NCBI GenBank assembly: GCA_025529335.1
Contig: JAMYHX010000103.1
Location: 1 to 64,000 of the forward strand
Reading direction: 5' to 3'
From: Rhizopus sp. PT2906
Taxonomy: Eukaryota > Mucoromycota > Mucoromycetes > Mucorales > Rhizopodaceae
DNA length: 64,000 nucleotides
The notes under the pieces are model-generated. The model made no database searches. It was not told where the DNA came from and was given only the letters and a program-made list of their open reading frames with translations. The stretch's first letter is position 1; each line of letters opens with the position of its first letter. A program made the position numbers and the translations under genes. Positions 33,270 through 44,749 of the stretch are shown in pieces.

Positions 33270-33590
33270 TTACGAAAAATATGGTGCAGCATCGGAATTA
33301 CGGGTGACGGTATCAAATCCCTGGGCGATGGTATCAGGATCTTGAGTTATTACGGTATCGAATTCACTGGCGGTGGTATCAGAATCAGGGATGGAGTTAT
33401 CATCGGATGAGGTAACGCCCTCTTCGTCATCACTGGCTTCATATGGCGAGGAAGTTGATCGATCGTTGGTAATCGTGTTGAGCCAATGATCCCCAGTAAA
33501 GATCCAACCGTTTTCATCGAACACACAGTCTTTGTACGTAGGATTCAGGCCTTGTTTTTTCTCGTGCGATAAACTTAAAAATTTATTCAT
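33270..33590 (-). CDS. Unknown acidic ORF with degenerate FDT repeats
   Basis: A 106-codon frame with ATG at 33590. The frame remains open about 45 codons further upstream but without ATG. It reads NPTYKDCVFDENGWIFTGD and then an acidic Ser/Asp tail with degenerate repeats of the type (E/G)FDTV / DPDT. The upstream DNA is copy 2 of the direct repeat and includes a TATAAAA and leader-like sequence, so this could be an expressed small gene. Family unknown; it may belong to a repetitive element. Confidence 0.3.
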   Translation of the reverse strand: MNKFLSLSHEKKQGLNPTYKDCVFDENGWIFTGDHWLNTITNDRSTSSPYEASDDEEGVTSSDDNSIPDSDTTASEFDTVITQDPDTIAQGFDTVTRNSDAAPYFS

Positions 33591-33673
33591 AATTGATGAC
33601 GGAGGAGCACAGCCAAACAGGTAAGTAGGTAAAGCAGGTTTTGTGTTTGGAGGAGGGGCATAGTAAGAGTCAC

Positions 33674-33957
33674 TGTTGTATTCAGCTTTGTTTGTTATTG
33701 AAAAAAGGCTATTAAGTCGATGACTTGCGAATTAGATTCTTTATTAAGAAGAGCTGAATGTTGTTAAATAAGACGCGTGTTCGTTTTATAGGGAGAGAGA
33801 ATCTATGACTGCTATTTATATTATTGTCGTCACTGACATTATTTATGCTTATGTTATTATTGTTATACTAGTAGCTACTATAGTCATTATTATTATAAGT
33901 TATTCTTATCAGATGCGATAGAGGAATGTAAAGTAGAATGTATGCTTTACTATAAGA
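33674..33957 (-). repeat. Diverged direct repeat, copy 2
   Basis: Partner of 31724-31983. It lies directly upstream (minus strand) of the acidic ORF at 33270-33590. Together the copies bracket the SWIM relic. Confidence 0.7.
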
Positions 33958-34009
33958 TTATACTCGAGTTATTATAATGATTATCTCATCAAACATGTCA
34001 GTCACGAAT

Positions 34010-34288
34010 CTAATAGATACATGGATCAAGGTTCGTTTCATCATTATTAGCTCTTCCAAGAGCTGTTTCTACAGAGTGTTTAGTAGTCAAAGACTCTTCA
34101 ATGGTATTGGCAATACAATACATAGACTTTCTGAATGTTAACAGCTTACTCAAGACATCAGTATAATTATCCAAATCAGCAATCGTAGAGGGAAGAGCAA
34201 ACTGAAACTTGGGAACCTTTAGGTATAGACCATTAGCACCCAAGTGAATACCACTAAAGAAACAAGAAGAGCCACTAATCTGAACAGA
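34010..34288 (-). pseudogene. Open frame continuing past the TGA
   Basis: The same reading frame continues for about 92 codons past the TGA at 34289-34291: SVQISGSSCFFSGIHLGANG, then LYLKVPKFQFALPSTIADL. This fits the remainder of the unknown domain. A single nonsense change therefore seems to have shortened the upstream protein. Confidence 0.4.
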
Positions 34289-35010
34289 TCAGCCCATACT
34301 AACATTTGATTTATTTCGAGGAATTATTGAAATAAGGTTGTCCAGTATATCCTTTGATTCTCTGTTTAGTTTTCCTTCATCATCTATGATTTTATTGTCT
34401 CCATCATGGCTTGCAATTTCAACAGCGCATATATCAATGTCGCGATTGTTATGTCTAAATAGCAGCCTAAGATCAATTTTGAAGCCTATTATTTTAAAAA
34501 TGTTTTTGAAAGCATTTAGACCAAGCTGCCACATTATTCCGCAACTTTTGCAAGTGAGAACACTGTGGAGGTCAATCATAGTTGTAGTAAGAGTCATATC
34601 TTGACATGGATGGCATACCTATATTTACAAAAAAAAAATATAAGTGTATGATATACATGGAAACTGTATTCATTACCTTGGACGTACGAAATTCATCCAT
34701 CATTGCAAGCAACAGCTCACCAGACTTCTGTCTTTTCTTTAACTGCTGGTAAAGCACTCCAATAACATCGACTCTATGCGTCTTTATCTTTACGTGGTCC
34801 TTTCCGGACATTCCGTTTCCGAATGATATGAGCAGCAGCTTTTCTTTATCGTAAAAGAAATCTGCTTTCTTCCAATAAGGATCTTTCCTTCTATAACAAA
34901 CAGTAAATAATAATGATTGTTTTCCATGCTATGCAAAGCACTTACATTTGGTTCATCTTAGGAGGATGCTTGTCTTTTCTTGTGTTTTTTTTTTCTTCTT
35001 GTTGAAACAT
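34289..35010 (-). CDS. Fanzor/TnpB-like C-terminus fused to an unknown domain
   Basis: Three exons keep frame for 202 aa: 34946-35010, 34677-34890 and 34289-34618, with GTAAGT/GTAATG donors and TATAG acceptors. The first half resembles the end of a Fanzor/TnpB nuclease: KLLLISFGNG, then ELLLAMMDEFRTSKVCHPC, a second CKSC pair (zinc ribbon), and WQLGLNAFKNI where active proteins have W-N-R-D-x-N-A-x-x-N-I. The RuvC-III aspartate is replaced, so nuclease activity is not expected. The RuvC-I region and the guide-binding N-terminus are absent. The second half (FKIDLRLLFRHNNRDIDI onward) is unrelated and recalls an expanded Mucoromycota family of unknown role. It ends at TGA (34289-34291), after which the same frame stays open. 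Confidence 0.45.
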
Positions 35011-35530
35011 ATTGTTTTAAGGAAAGACTGGTTTGTGGATTGTGTAGTCAATATTTATCGGCCAAACTGAACAACATTTTCAACTTTTGGAAACCATATC
35101 CGTTAGTTTCTTTTTTGTCAATAAAGATTGTGTTTAAACTAGCTATGCTTTTGATATCCATCTCGAGGGTGTCCAGAGATCACTGTTGACTTGACTAAAG
35201 CTATGTATAGGCGTACAATCATTTCTAGATGGTTCTTTTGTATATTGTGCTTATTCATCCCCTTTTGGCATTGTTGAGCAAGAGTGTAATGAGTCTTGTT
35301 TCACTTTTAGCAAATGATAAACAAGAAGAATATAACTGATTTGAACCAAAAGGAGAGAAGACAAGAAATCAAATGAGAGTATATCATTTGTTTATTCTTT
35401 TGAATGACTCTATTCTCTCCTTTTTTTACTTGATGTAATCTGTACAGGTCGCATTGTACCTATGCGCAATTTAAAATCAGCAAGTTCAGTCAGGATCACT
35501 TTTTCTTCTTTCTCTCTTTTCAAATTATTA
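35011..35530. other. Intergenic region
   Basis: Separates the Fanzor-like relic from the divergent golgin gene. No further coding sequence was recognised; RuvC-I-like motifs were looked for on the minus strand and not found. Confidence 0.5.
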
Positions 35531-38109
35531 ATGAGTGTCGATACTTTTAGTTCTGCCATAGATTATTGGAAAAAGATACAACTATCCAACTTACAAAAAG
35601 AGCTCGACCAACAAGGCTTGACTATTGTTGAAAACCAAAAGGATGGTCTTGTGTCGAGAAAAAGACTAGCTGAACAGACAAGAGGTTACAACGACGCGCG
35701 AATACATGAATAATAAACTCAACTTGTTTTAGAATTTAAAAAGATTCCCGATGAAGAGAAACTACAAAAGATCAAACCACTCTTGAAAGGTAAATGATGC
35801 ATCATCCATAAACATGCTGTTGACATCTTTATATTCATTAGCTTATCAAGCTGAAATTGACAACATCACTAAACGTACCAAGTTTTCAGAAAGCAGCTTT
35901 CTGTCCATTTATAAATTACTGGCAGACGCACCTGATCCAGCTCCATTATTTGAAGCTGCTATAGTAATATCATTATATATTCAAACGGACAAAAAGAAAA
36001 GTAACCTTTGTGTTTTATAGGATCAAAGTGCTAAAATAGTAGACAATTCAGTATTACAAAACGAGAATTCATTATTAAAAGAGCAACTTGATAAAGCCAA
36101 TAAACAACTTGCAGATTTAGAAAGAACAAATACAGAATTGGCTCAAAAAGTGTCATCAGTATGGATTTGATATAGCTTATGCATTTATTCATCATTTTTT
36201 GAATAGTTGAATGAAAAGAGGGACGCAAATACGATTGAGCAAGAAATAAGAGATCAATATAATGATAGAATACGACAGTATAAAGAACGGTAGGGAGTAT
36301 AGACAGTACTTGTTATCATGCTTATCTCTCTCTCTTTTCCTTTGTAGTGAGCATGGCCTACAACAACAACTGAACCAAGCACTTGATCAGCTCACTCAGC
36401 TCAAACAGTCGCATGATGACACGCAAGCTCAATTAATTGGACATAGTCAAAAATATGGCATGTTTATATTCACCACATCTTATTCATATATTGACCGAGC
36501 CTATGTTTATAGATGAAGAAGTGGTAGGCAAATTGGCCGAGTTGGATATTGTGACAATGGATTTAGAACGAGCCAATGCTAGAATTATTCAGCTGGAAAA
36601 AACAATTGTAAAAAAAAAAAAAAAGATATAGCATAAACATATACAGTCTATTGAACTCAGCCTATTAGGATGACTTAAAAGAGAGTCATGTGACAAATTC
36701 AGAGACTGAAGTAGTAGCAGAAAGGTACGCTGGATGCTGAAGATAAAAAGAGCTCTAACATGACAAAAAAAAAAAGTCAATTAGAACATGATGCAGAAAT
36801 ATCAAAGCTGATCAAAGATGTGGATGCCTACAGAGATATACTCCAAAAGACAGAATCCAGATTATCAACAAGAATAAAGGAATTGACAATGGATGTTACA
36901 AAACTAGTAAGAATCTCTTTTTTTAAACAATATCTTTAACGTATCCTAACATCTATAAATATAGAGCGAGGAAAATGAGCAACTTAGAAACAAGCTAAAG
37001 AACTTTGATGATTACGATGAAATTAAACGAGAACTGCAGATTATGAAGGTAAGAGAGTGTGTTTATATGGTTGAAGCAATTAGAACAAACATATGTAGTA
37101 TGTTGAATTTTCTACGGGAGAAGATGAGTTTGATGCAAACGATGTGCTCAAGAAAGAGATGACCAAGGATAGCTTAGAAGTTCAGTTGATGGAAAAGAAC
37201 AAGCGCCTTGAGAGTGAATATACCCAGATGAAAGTGTCTTATGCAGATATAAAGAAAGAGAATGAAAGGAATATAAAGTTAACTGAAGAACTGAATACGA
37301 AAATAGCAGAGCAAACAAAGCTTGTTCAACGATTAGAGGAGGACCTACTTCGACTTGGTCAAAAAACAGATCAGCCAGATGGGTTTGCAGCTAGCAGAAA
37401 TGGGTCAAGCACAAATCTTGCTACCTTAACAACAGAGCATACGCCTCGACAGAGTTTAGAAAGTATAAGAGAAGACAAGAGCATTTTGCCTATTGTGATG
37501 AGTCAACGAGACAGGTTTAGACAAAAGAATGCCGAGCTAGAAGAGCGTTTAAGATCTTTGGAGACTGCTTTACAAGAAGCTAATATGGAAGTGAGCAGCT
37601 TAAAATCAGATAATTTGAAGCTGTATGAAAGACTCAAGTTTGTTCATGTTTGGAAAGAGGGACAACAGGAAAGAAATGATTCGATTGCTCTTAATATGAG
37701 CAGTGAATCATCAACAATACCATCAATGAGACAGTTTAAAAGAACCAAACTATCTGAAGATCCTGCTGATAAATATAGTAGATTATATGAAGAGAGTATG
37801 AACCCATTCACGCAGTTTCATAGAAAGGTAACTAAGCATATAAAGCAAAACAAAAAAAAAACTACAACTCTATTATAGGAAGAGATTCGTCGGTACAACG
37901 CGCTTAATCCTGCTGAAAAGTTAACCCTCAAGCTTACACGCGTCCTGTTTTCACATAAATGGTCAAGATACTTTTTCATTGTTTATTCTTTATTGCTACA
38001 TTTACTCGTAGTTGTCACTCTGTATCAACTAAGCTTATGGGAATGCCGACATGATCATGAAGCTATCAACTTTCCTACAAATAATGATGATGCCTTGTCT
38101 GGCAATTAA
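35531..38109 (+). CDS. CASP/Coy1 golgin
   Basis: Tail-anchored Golgi coiled-coil protein of the CASP family (yeast Coy1), acting in intra-Golgi traffic. Exons are 35531-35684, 35733-35789, 35842-35963, 36021-36158, 36207-36289, 36348-36457, 36513-36607, 36669-36724, 36777-36906, 36965-37048, 37099-37827 and 37879-38109 (662 aa). The family start is clear (NLQKELDQQGLTIVENQKDG, LAEQTREFKKIPDEEKL, APDPAPLFEAA). Long heptad regions follow. The C-terminal CASP block has NPAEKLTLKLTRVLFSHKWSRYF (shown in part) and one membrane helix (FIVYSLLLHLLVVVTLYQL). The intron after exon 6 has a GC donor (TATG|GCATGT). The first donor is an unusual GTTACA. Confidence 0.92.
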
Positions 38110-38268
38110 TAAAAGAAGGGGGAAATTACCCAAAAAGGAGCGAATCAATTTCAATCATCTGAGCGGGACTATTTTTGAAATGTGTGTATCAACAGAAAAA
38201 GCATGTTCTATTTTTTTTCTTTTTCTTTTTCTTGTTCAAATACACGATCAAACTAGACATTCTTTTAA

Positions 38269-41200
38269 ATGATGGACACAAATGACGAGCAGTGGACGAT
38301 GGATCGGGTTGTTCATTGGCTCGAAGTAAATAACTTTCAACCTGCAATTGACGTCTTTAAAGGTATATGAATAAACTATTGTCATGTGAGTGATCGCTTA
38401 TAGTCTATTTTTAATGAAAAAGCGAATCAGATTTGTGGAAGAGCCTTTTTGGATGTCGATTTACCCTTCTTGATGACATTAAAGGGAGACTTTCCTCTGA
38501 CAATGTCTGATAGACGTAGGCTTGCACATGCCATTAAAACACTTCGACCCGTAAACATAAAAAAAAGCTAAAAAAAGAAATTGAGGCTGTAACATTGTAA
38601 CCTATCTATAATAGGCCGAAGAATACGCTTATAATCGAACCATACGATATAACAACAACAACAATAATAATACGCCTCGATATATACCAACTCAGGATTC
38701 AAAAGTACCATTGATACCCGAGAGAAAATCTTCAAATAACGAACATGTGCTGGATTGGGTAAAGACATTCAACATACCTCCTATCAGTGCAGCAGTAGCA
38801 AGAAATAATAGAGCCTTTTCGACCAATGTCCCTCGTTATCCAATAAGTCCAAGGTTGGAGGGTGAGGGTCAATGGAGAATGGTTAGAAGACGACCGGGTC
38901 CAAATACGGCAGTAAATACAGGATTACATTTGTTATTTATTGTTATTTATACATAATAGGAACATCAGCAGAGTATACATGTAACAAAAGACTCGGATAC
39001 GTTTCACAGTTTGCAAGTAACCGGCATGCGAGATCCTCGTTTGATTAAGAACTCTATTTTGAGAAAGTTGGGCATAGAGGGTGGCTGTGATCGGTACTTG
39101 TTCTTTCATGAGAATGGAAAGAATTCAGGTATGGTCAATAGGAATAAAGATAATGCGTGTGTGAAAACTGACGATGGATAGACGTGCCATTAACGGATAA
39201 TGAACTTTCTTATATCTGTCAAATCTCTGATCATAGTTCAACAAATAGAATATTAGTTAAACCTATATTGGAGCATTACAAGTCGTACTCAAAAGACGGT
39301 ACAAAGTATTATGATTTTGCCATTCAGCATCAAAGGTACTCCCTTTGAATGATTGGTTTACTCAGACTAATATTTTCTATCATTAGGCCAAATAATCAAC
39401 ACTATTACAATAACGATTATGATAATATAATCACATCTCCTGTTAACGTCAGTGGTCAGTTTACTATGGCTACATCCCCACAAGAAAATTTGGATACTAA
39501 TATGAGAGACTATTTCGACAAGAACAGTAAGTAAAGCCTTTCCTTCTTTTATTGATTCACGTACATAAATTGAATACTATAGACAACAAAAGTCTTCCTC
39601 CTCCGCCAACATGGGTCACACAATCTCAAAGAAGCAGCACTTCCTCTACAGAGACGCATACTAGTCATCATTATTCCCAGCAAAATACCAACCTTTGGCC
39701 CGTTCAGAGCTCTGAAACAACAGCTGATAATAATCCTAATGCCTTATGGCCATTACATCAAGATACCCCACAACCAGAGAAGCAGCCTTCGTTATGGGCT
39801 GTGCCTCCTTCTAATCGTCCAGCAGAGCAACCATCACTCTGGGCAGTTCCTCCATCCAAAAAGCCTGAAGAGGTAACAGCTCAGAAGCCTGTATCGCTCT
39901 GGGCCGTACCACCGTCTGAGAAACCACAGGAGGATACGTCAGGCCCTTCTTTATGGGCAGTGTCACCCAAGCTGAGCAAGGCGGATGCTCCCCATCTAAC
40001 AAAAACGAATTCGAGCAGTTCATCCGATTCAGCAACGGTGGTCAACGGCTACAGTTCTGGTGCACGGGTCGTGCCGCCCAACGCACCTGCAGTTTCTCTT
40101 TGGGCTGTACCTCCAAAGACCCAAGATAACAACAGCGACAATGAGAGTGTAGAACAACAGTTTAGTGCAGAAAATATTGATTTGCATCCTAGTATTTCAG
40201 CCAAGACAGACAATCAAGAGGAAGAAAATAAGACGACTGAAAAGCCATTGCCGCGTGTTGTTCATTTCTTGTCCGAAACTAATCCTGATGAACCATCAAG
40301 AACGTCCAACACGAGCATTGCAAGTGCTCCTAATGCGCTTGAGGATGTGATGGAGCATATGTCAATTAATGAATCTAAAAAGAATGGACTTTGTGTGGAT
40401 ACTACAGCCAGAAGCACCTCACCTGCACCGTCTTCATCATCTCCTACTGTTACTGCTGTAGACAGTGACGAAGATAATTGGGCAGAACGTCCTTCGGTTG
40501 AACGACTTTACAAAGACATTGAAAAGTATCTTCCTGGGCATGATCTTGATCGGGAAATCATTGTTGAACCTACACCCGTGATGGTAAACGCTCTACCACC
40601 CGGTAGAAAGCTTCAGGGCCATAAAAAGTCTATTCGTAATGTTGTCAATGAAGCGCATCGAAATTGGAGAAACGCTATCAATGTGGTGAGAGCCAACAAT
40701 CTGATTAGGAGAAGAAGTACAAAGATGTGGCATCGCGCTGTTGAACAAGTAAAGCCTGGTATGAAGGCAAACATTCAACAATCTGGAGATTTACCAAGTA
40801 AGTTTTTCTGGATAAAAAAAAAAAGAGAAAAGGCTATTTACCTTTTTTTATACATGTAGAATCAAGAAAGTTACAGTGGATCCGTGGTGAATTGATCGGA
40901 AAGGGTTCCTTTGGTCGAGTATATCACGCTTTAAATGTTGAAGCGGGAGAGTGGATAGCAGTGAAGCAAGTCGATATACCAACAACCAAATCAGATTATG
41001 CCAACCCGCAAATGAAGGAAATGAAGGATGCATTATTTAGAGAAATCTCTTTATTAGAAGATCTGGATAATGAGTATATTGTGCAGTATCTTGGTTATAA
41101 CTTGGATGAAGAAGAAGGACATATCAATATCTTTTTAGAATACGTTCCCGGTGGAAGTATTGCTTCCTGTCTTAGTAAAACAGGAAAGTTTGAAATTCCT

Positions 41201-41939
41201 CTTGTTCAGTTCTTTACACGACAGATACTTCTTGGACTTGCTTATTTACACAATCGCAATATTTTACACAGAGTAAGATAAAACATAATGTGGTACATGT
41301 ATATGCTGATACCCCCTTTACTAGGATATTAAAGCGGGCAATATTCTGCTGAATGAAAATGGTATCTGCAAGATTACTGATTTTGGTTTATCTAAATTAA
41401 GCGGACAAGATAAAGCGTATGATCCTCACTCGAATAATTCAGTCATGAGAGGCACCGTGTTTTGGATGGCGCCTGAAGTTGTCAAAGGAACAAACTATAA
41501 TGCAAAAGTTGATATCTGGAGCTTGGGATGTACAGTGATTGAGATGCTGACAGGAAGTCACCCATGGCTGGACCTAAACATGCTGGCTGCACTCTATAAT
41601 GTAAATATACACACATACAGAGATATAAAAGAGAGTACTCATCGGATTTAAAATAGCTTGGTAAATATCAAGCACCGCCTATACCAGAAGATATCACAGA
41701 GGATGCAAGGGACTTTCTCAACAAATGCTTTACAATGTAAGTACTTAAAGCGTGATCGTGACAAGATAGATTAAATATTACTATAAAACAGTAATCCTGA
41801 AGAAAGACCCACTGCTGAGCAACTGTTAGAGCACTCATTCGTTCAACCCGATCCTACATTTGAATTCAAAAAATACATGAAGAAAGCCGAAATAGAAAGA
41901 AGAGCCTCTAGAAGAAAACAAATAGAACAGCAACAATAA
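38269..41939 (+). CDS. SAM-domain MAPKKK, Bck1/Mkh1 type
   Basis: MAP kinase kinase kinase, probably of the cell-wall-integrity pathway. Exons are 38269-38362, 38423-38550, 38615-38911, 38960-39128, 39182-39335, 39387-39526, 39583-40797, 40860-41272, 41325-41600, 41657-41736 and 41792-41939 (1037 aa). Residues 8-75 form a SAM domain (WTMDRVVHWLEVNNF, ICGRAFLDVD). A conserved block with GMRDPRLIKNSILRKLGIE (about 200-265) may be a Ras-association-like fold. The linker holds seven LW[AP][VL] repeats (residues 365-506). The kinase domain has IGKGSFGRV (745-753), Lys768, HRD (869-871), DFG and GTVFWMAPE. The second acceptor (AAAAAG at 38422) is poor but keeps the SAM frame. Confidence 0.9.
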
Positions 41940-42044
41940 TAAAGTTTAGCTCATTGTCACACATTTGTGTAGCAAAATTAATATTCCCCACCTTTTACTT
42001 TTTTTTTTTTTTCTCTTTTTTAATTACTTTTTCATATAATCACC

Positions 42045-44749
42045 ATGAATGCAACAAATAAGAAGGGATTTCGTACAAAAGTACCACCGATAGCAACAAA
42101 CGATGAGGTACATTAGCAAAAAAAAAGTGTCAACTACAAGTGTATAGATAAACTCTAGTATAGACTTCAGGGCAGGCCAAGATATTGATGGACATGGTCT
42201 TGGCACCTTCACAACATATCGATGCTATGGCGCTGAATTTAGTTATTAGAGATCTTGATTATATCATTCAGTATATCAGTCAAAGGTACTTCCTAAAAAT
42301 ATCAAGATCGACATCATATTTATACTTGAATCAGGATCATAATAGAAGAGAGATATCTTGCAGATCTTTTAAAGCTTACAGGAGATGTGCAAGCAATACC
42401 TAATAAGGAAAACGCTATTGGATTACAGAAATGCTTTTTGAGTTATGTCGATATAACAGATCAGTATAAGCCATTTAGAGAGCAGTATTTGAAAAAGATG
42501 AAAGAACAACTGGAAGAGCTAAAGAAGTTCAGGGCAAGTATATCAGCTATCATCATTTTGTGTGTGTGTGCTCACTTTTAAGTAAAGAATGAACAACAGC
42601 GAATGTATGATAAAAACAAATACTGGATGCATCAAACAAATCAAGAATACTTGATGAACAGACTAAAAAAGCTTCCCAAAGTGCAGCAAATCTATACTCA
42701 AAAATGGGAGGAAATTGAGAAATCAACAGGTCTGTCGATATCAACTCCAATGATCGCCACACCAAATACTCCATCTACTACATTTCCTATATTAAAGAAA
42801 GAATTAACAAATGAAGAGGCGTCGTCAAATGAAGCTAATCATAATAATACTGGTGAAAATCAAATATCGCCCTCTTCGCCGCCAACGCAACAAGGTAGAA
42901 TCGAGAGGTTTATGAAAAAGCATTTAAATAAACAGGAGGACCCAACAAGACAGAACATTCGTATAGCTAAACTAAAAGTGGAGGTTGCTGAAGCCGGTAC
43001 GTTGCATAGGATTCTTTTTTTTTTTGTATCAGAACATAATCGTGTTGCCATAGATACAAATTATCGAAATGTAGTACGGGAAGTCACTAACCTAGCAATC
43101 AAGATGGATGCAACGAATCAGCATATTCTAAGGCAGGTTCAAAACTCATTGAAGGAGAAGTCAAGCCGAGTGAAAGATATCCTAAAGACTGCTTTAGAGG
43201 CGGATATCGAACAGCTGCAGCAAACACAAAAGGTAGCAAAGCCCAATCTAGATTACGTACTCTAACCTCACTATAAAATAGCCTTTAAAGTCGATGCTCG
43301 ATCTGGTCGCTACTACAGATACTCAATCTGAATCTGAGCACTATGCAAGTTTATCTCTACTTCAAAAATACCCAAAGCCTACGCCCGTTTACTACAGAAA
43401 CTATCATGTTGGTGAATGCAAAGGCAAGTTGAAATTGAGAATATTACAGAGAGATTAACACACTATACATTAGACTTGATCTTTGGTACGACTTTAACCG
43501 AGTATGCCCAACAAAGAGGCAGATCTCCACCAATTCTGATCACAAAATGTATTGAGGCTATCGAGAACTTGGGCGGACTGGAGAAAGAAGGTATCTATCG
43601 TGTGCCTGGAAAGCAAAGCAGTATGGAAAAGATAAAACATGCTTTTGAGAGAGATGAAGAAGCAGTTGTCATTGGTCAAAATGATGTACCTGAGGATATC
43701 TTTAGTATAGCTTCTATTATAAAAGTATTCTTACGAGAACTAAAGACACCATTGTTTCCGTTCAAATTAGATGAACGGCTCATTTATTCACGCAAGTATC
43801 TCCATTAAAAATACTTTGTGATATAAATCTAACCCAAAATGATATAGAAATCCCTGATCAAGAATTGAGACTGATGAATTTATTAACCAGACTAATAAAA
43901 TTGCCTGCAGCCAATTATGACACCTTGAAGGCACTTATAGCACATTTAGCAAGGTAAGTTATCGTGCTTATAAAACCAGCGTTAATAATATCCATCTATA
44001 GAATTCAATCTCGTGTTGAAAAGAATAAAATGACAATCAGTAATCTGACATTAATATTTACACCAGCCATCTTTCAAGACTTGAATCATGCACAAAGCTC
44101 ACCTGGTGAATGGGCAAAGGATTGCGTATTGGAAGATTTAATACTGAATTACAATGACATATTTGCAAACAAGGATTTACATAACAATTCTGCTATCACA
44201 GGGGACATTGAATACGGCTTCAGTGAAAGCAACAGTAACGTCGATAGCAACAGATATGCCATAGCCATTACTTCACCTGAAAGCCCGACCGAGGTTGATT
44301 ATGCTTTAATATCAAATGCAAACGAAAATAGCTATATTCTGTCTCTGGATGACGAAGAAGATTCTTTTGAAGAACAGCACGAGAAAGTAATGCTGGTAAA
44401 GGAAGAAACAAAATTGCCTGAGCGCAAGTCGTCGATAGCACCCGAACCTTCTATGTCAAAGCCAAAAGAAAGAAGATACAAAACTCAGTTCCAAGAGAAG
44501 GGACTCAGGCTCGACACCTCTATTAGTAATAAGCAAATGATCACGCCTTCAGCCAAAAGCGCAACTGTACCTTCTTATGATTGGCTCAAGAGAGATCCTG
44601 AAAACAGCCCTGTGCCTAGTACAACCAAGCTAAAGAGATCATCCACCACTGGTAAAAAGCTATCATCCAAGCGCAAGAATTATACTCTTGATCCTGATGC
44701 TGCTGCTGCGTTTGTTCAACTCAAGGCCAGTTCGTCAACTACCACCTAA
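42045..44749 (+). CDS. F-BAR RhoGAP, Rgd1 type
   Basis: GTPase-activating protein for Rho-family GTPases with a membrane-binding F-BAR domain, like yeast Rgd1. Exons are 42045-42107, 42164-42285, 42335-42533, 42588-43232, 43282-43411, 43450-43791, 43848-43953 and 44002-44749 (784 aa). The F-BAR region spans about residues 20-340 (RYLADLLKLTGD, DKNKYW). RhoGAP spans about 395-590 with the arginine finger R437 in GIYRVPG, ELKTPLFP, and NLTLIFTPAIF. The tail is Ser-rich and basic. Two introns have GC donors (AGG|GCAAGT at 42534; CAC|GCAAGT at 43792). The 43412-43449 intron is only 38 nt and is the least certain junction. No other donor tested keeps frame with a plausible length. Confidence 0.88.

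Noticed and set aside
31724..33957. LTR retrotransposon bounded by the direct repeats
   Set aside because: No TG...CA ends, primer-binding site, gag/pol or target-site duplication was seen; the copies look like promoters.
43412..43449. 26-nt GC-AG intron (from 43424) in the RhoGAP gene
   Set aside because: It keeps frame but is too short to be spliced; the 38-nt GT-AG alternative was preferred.
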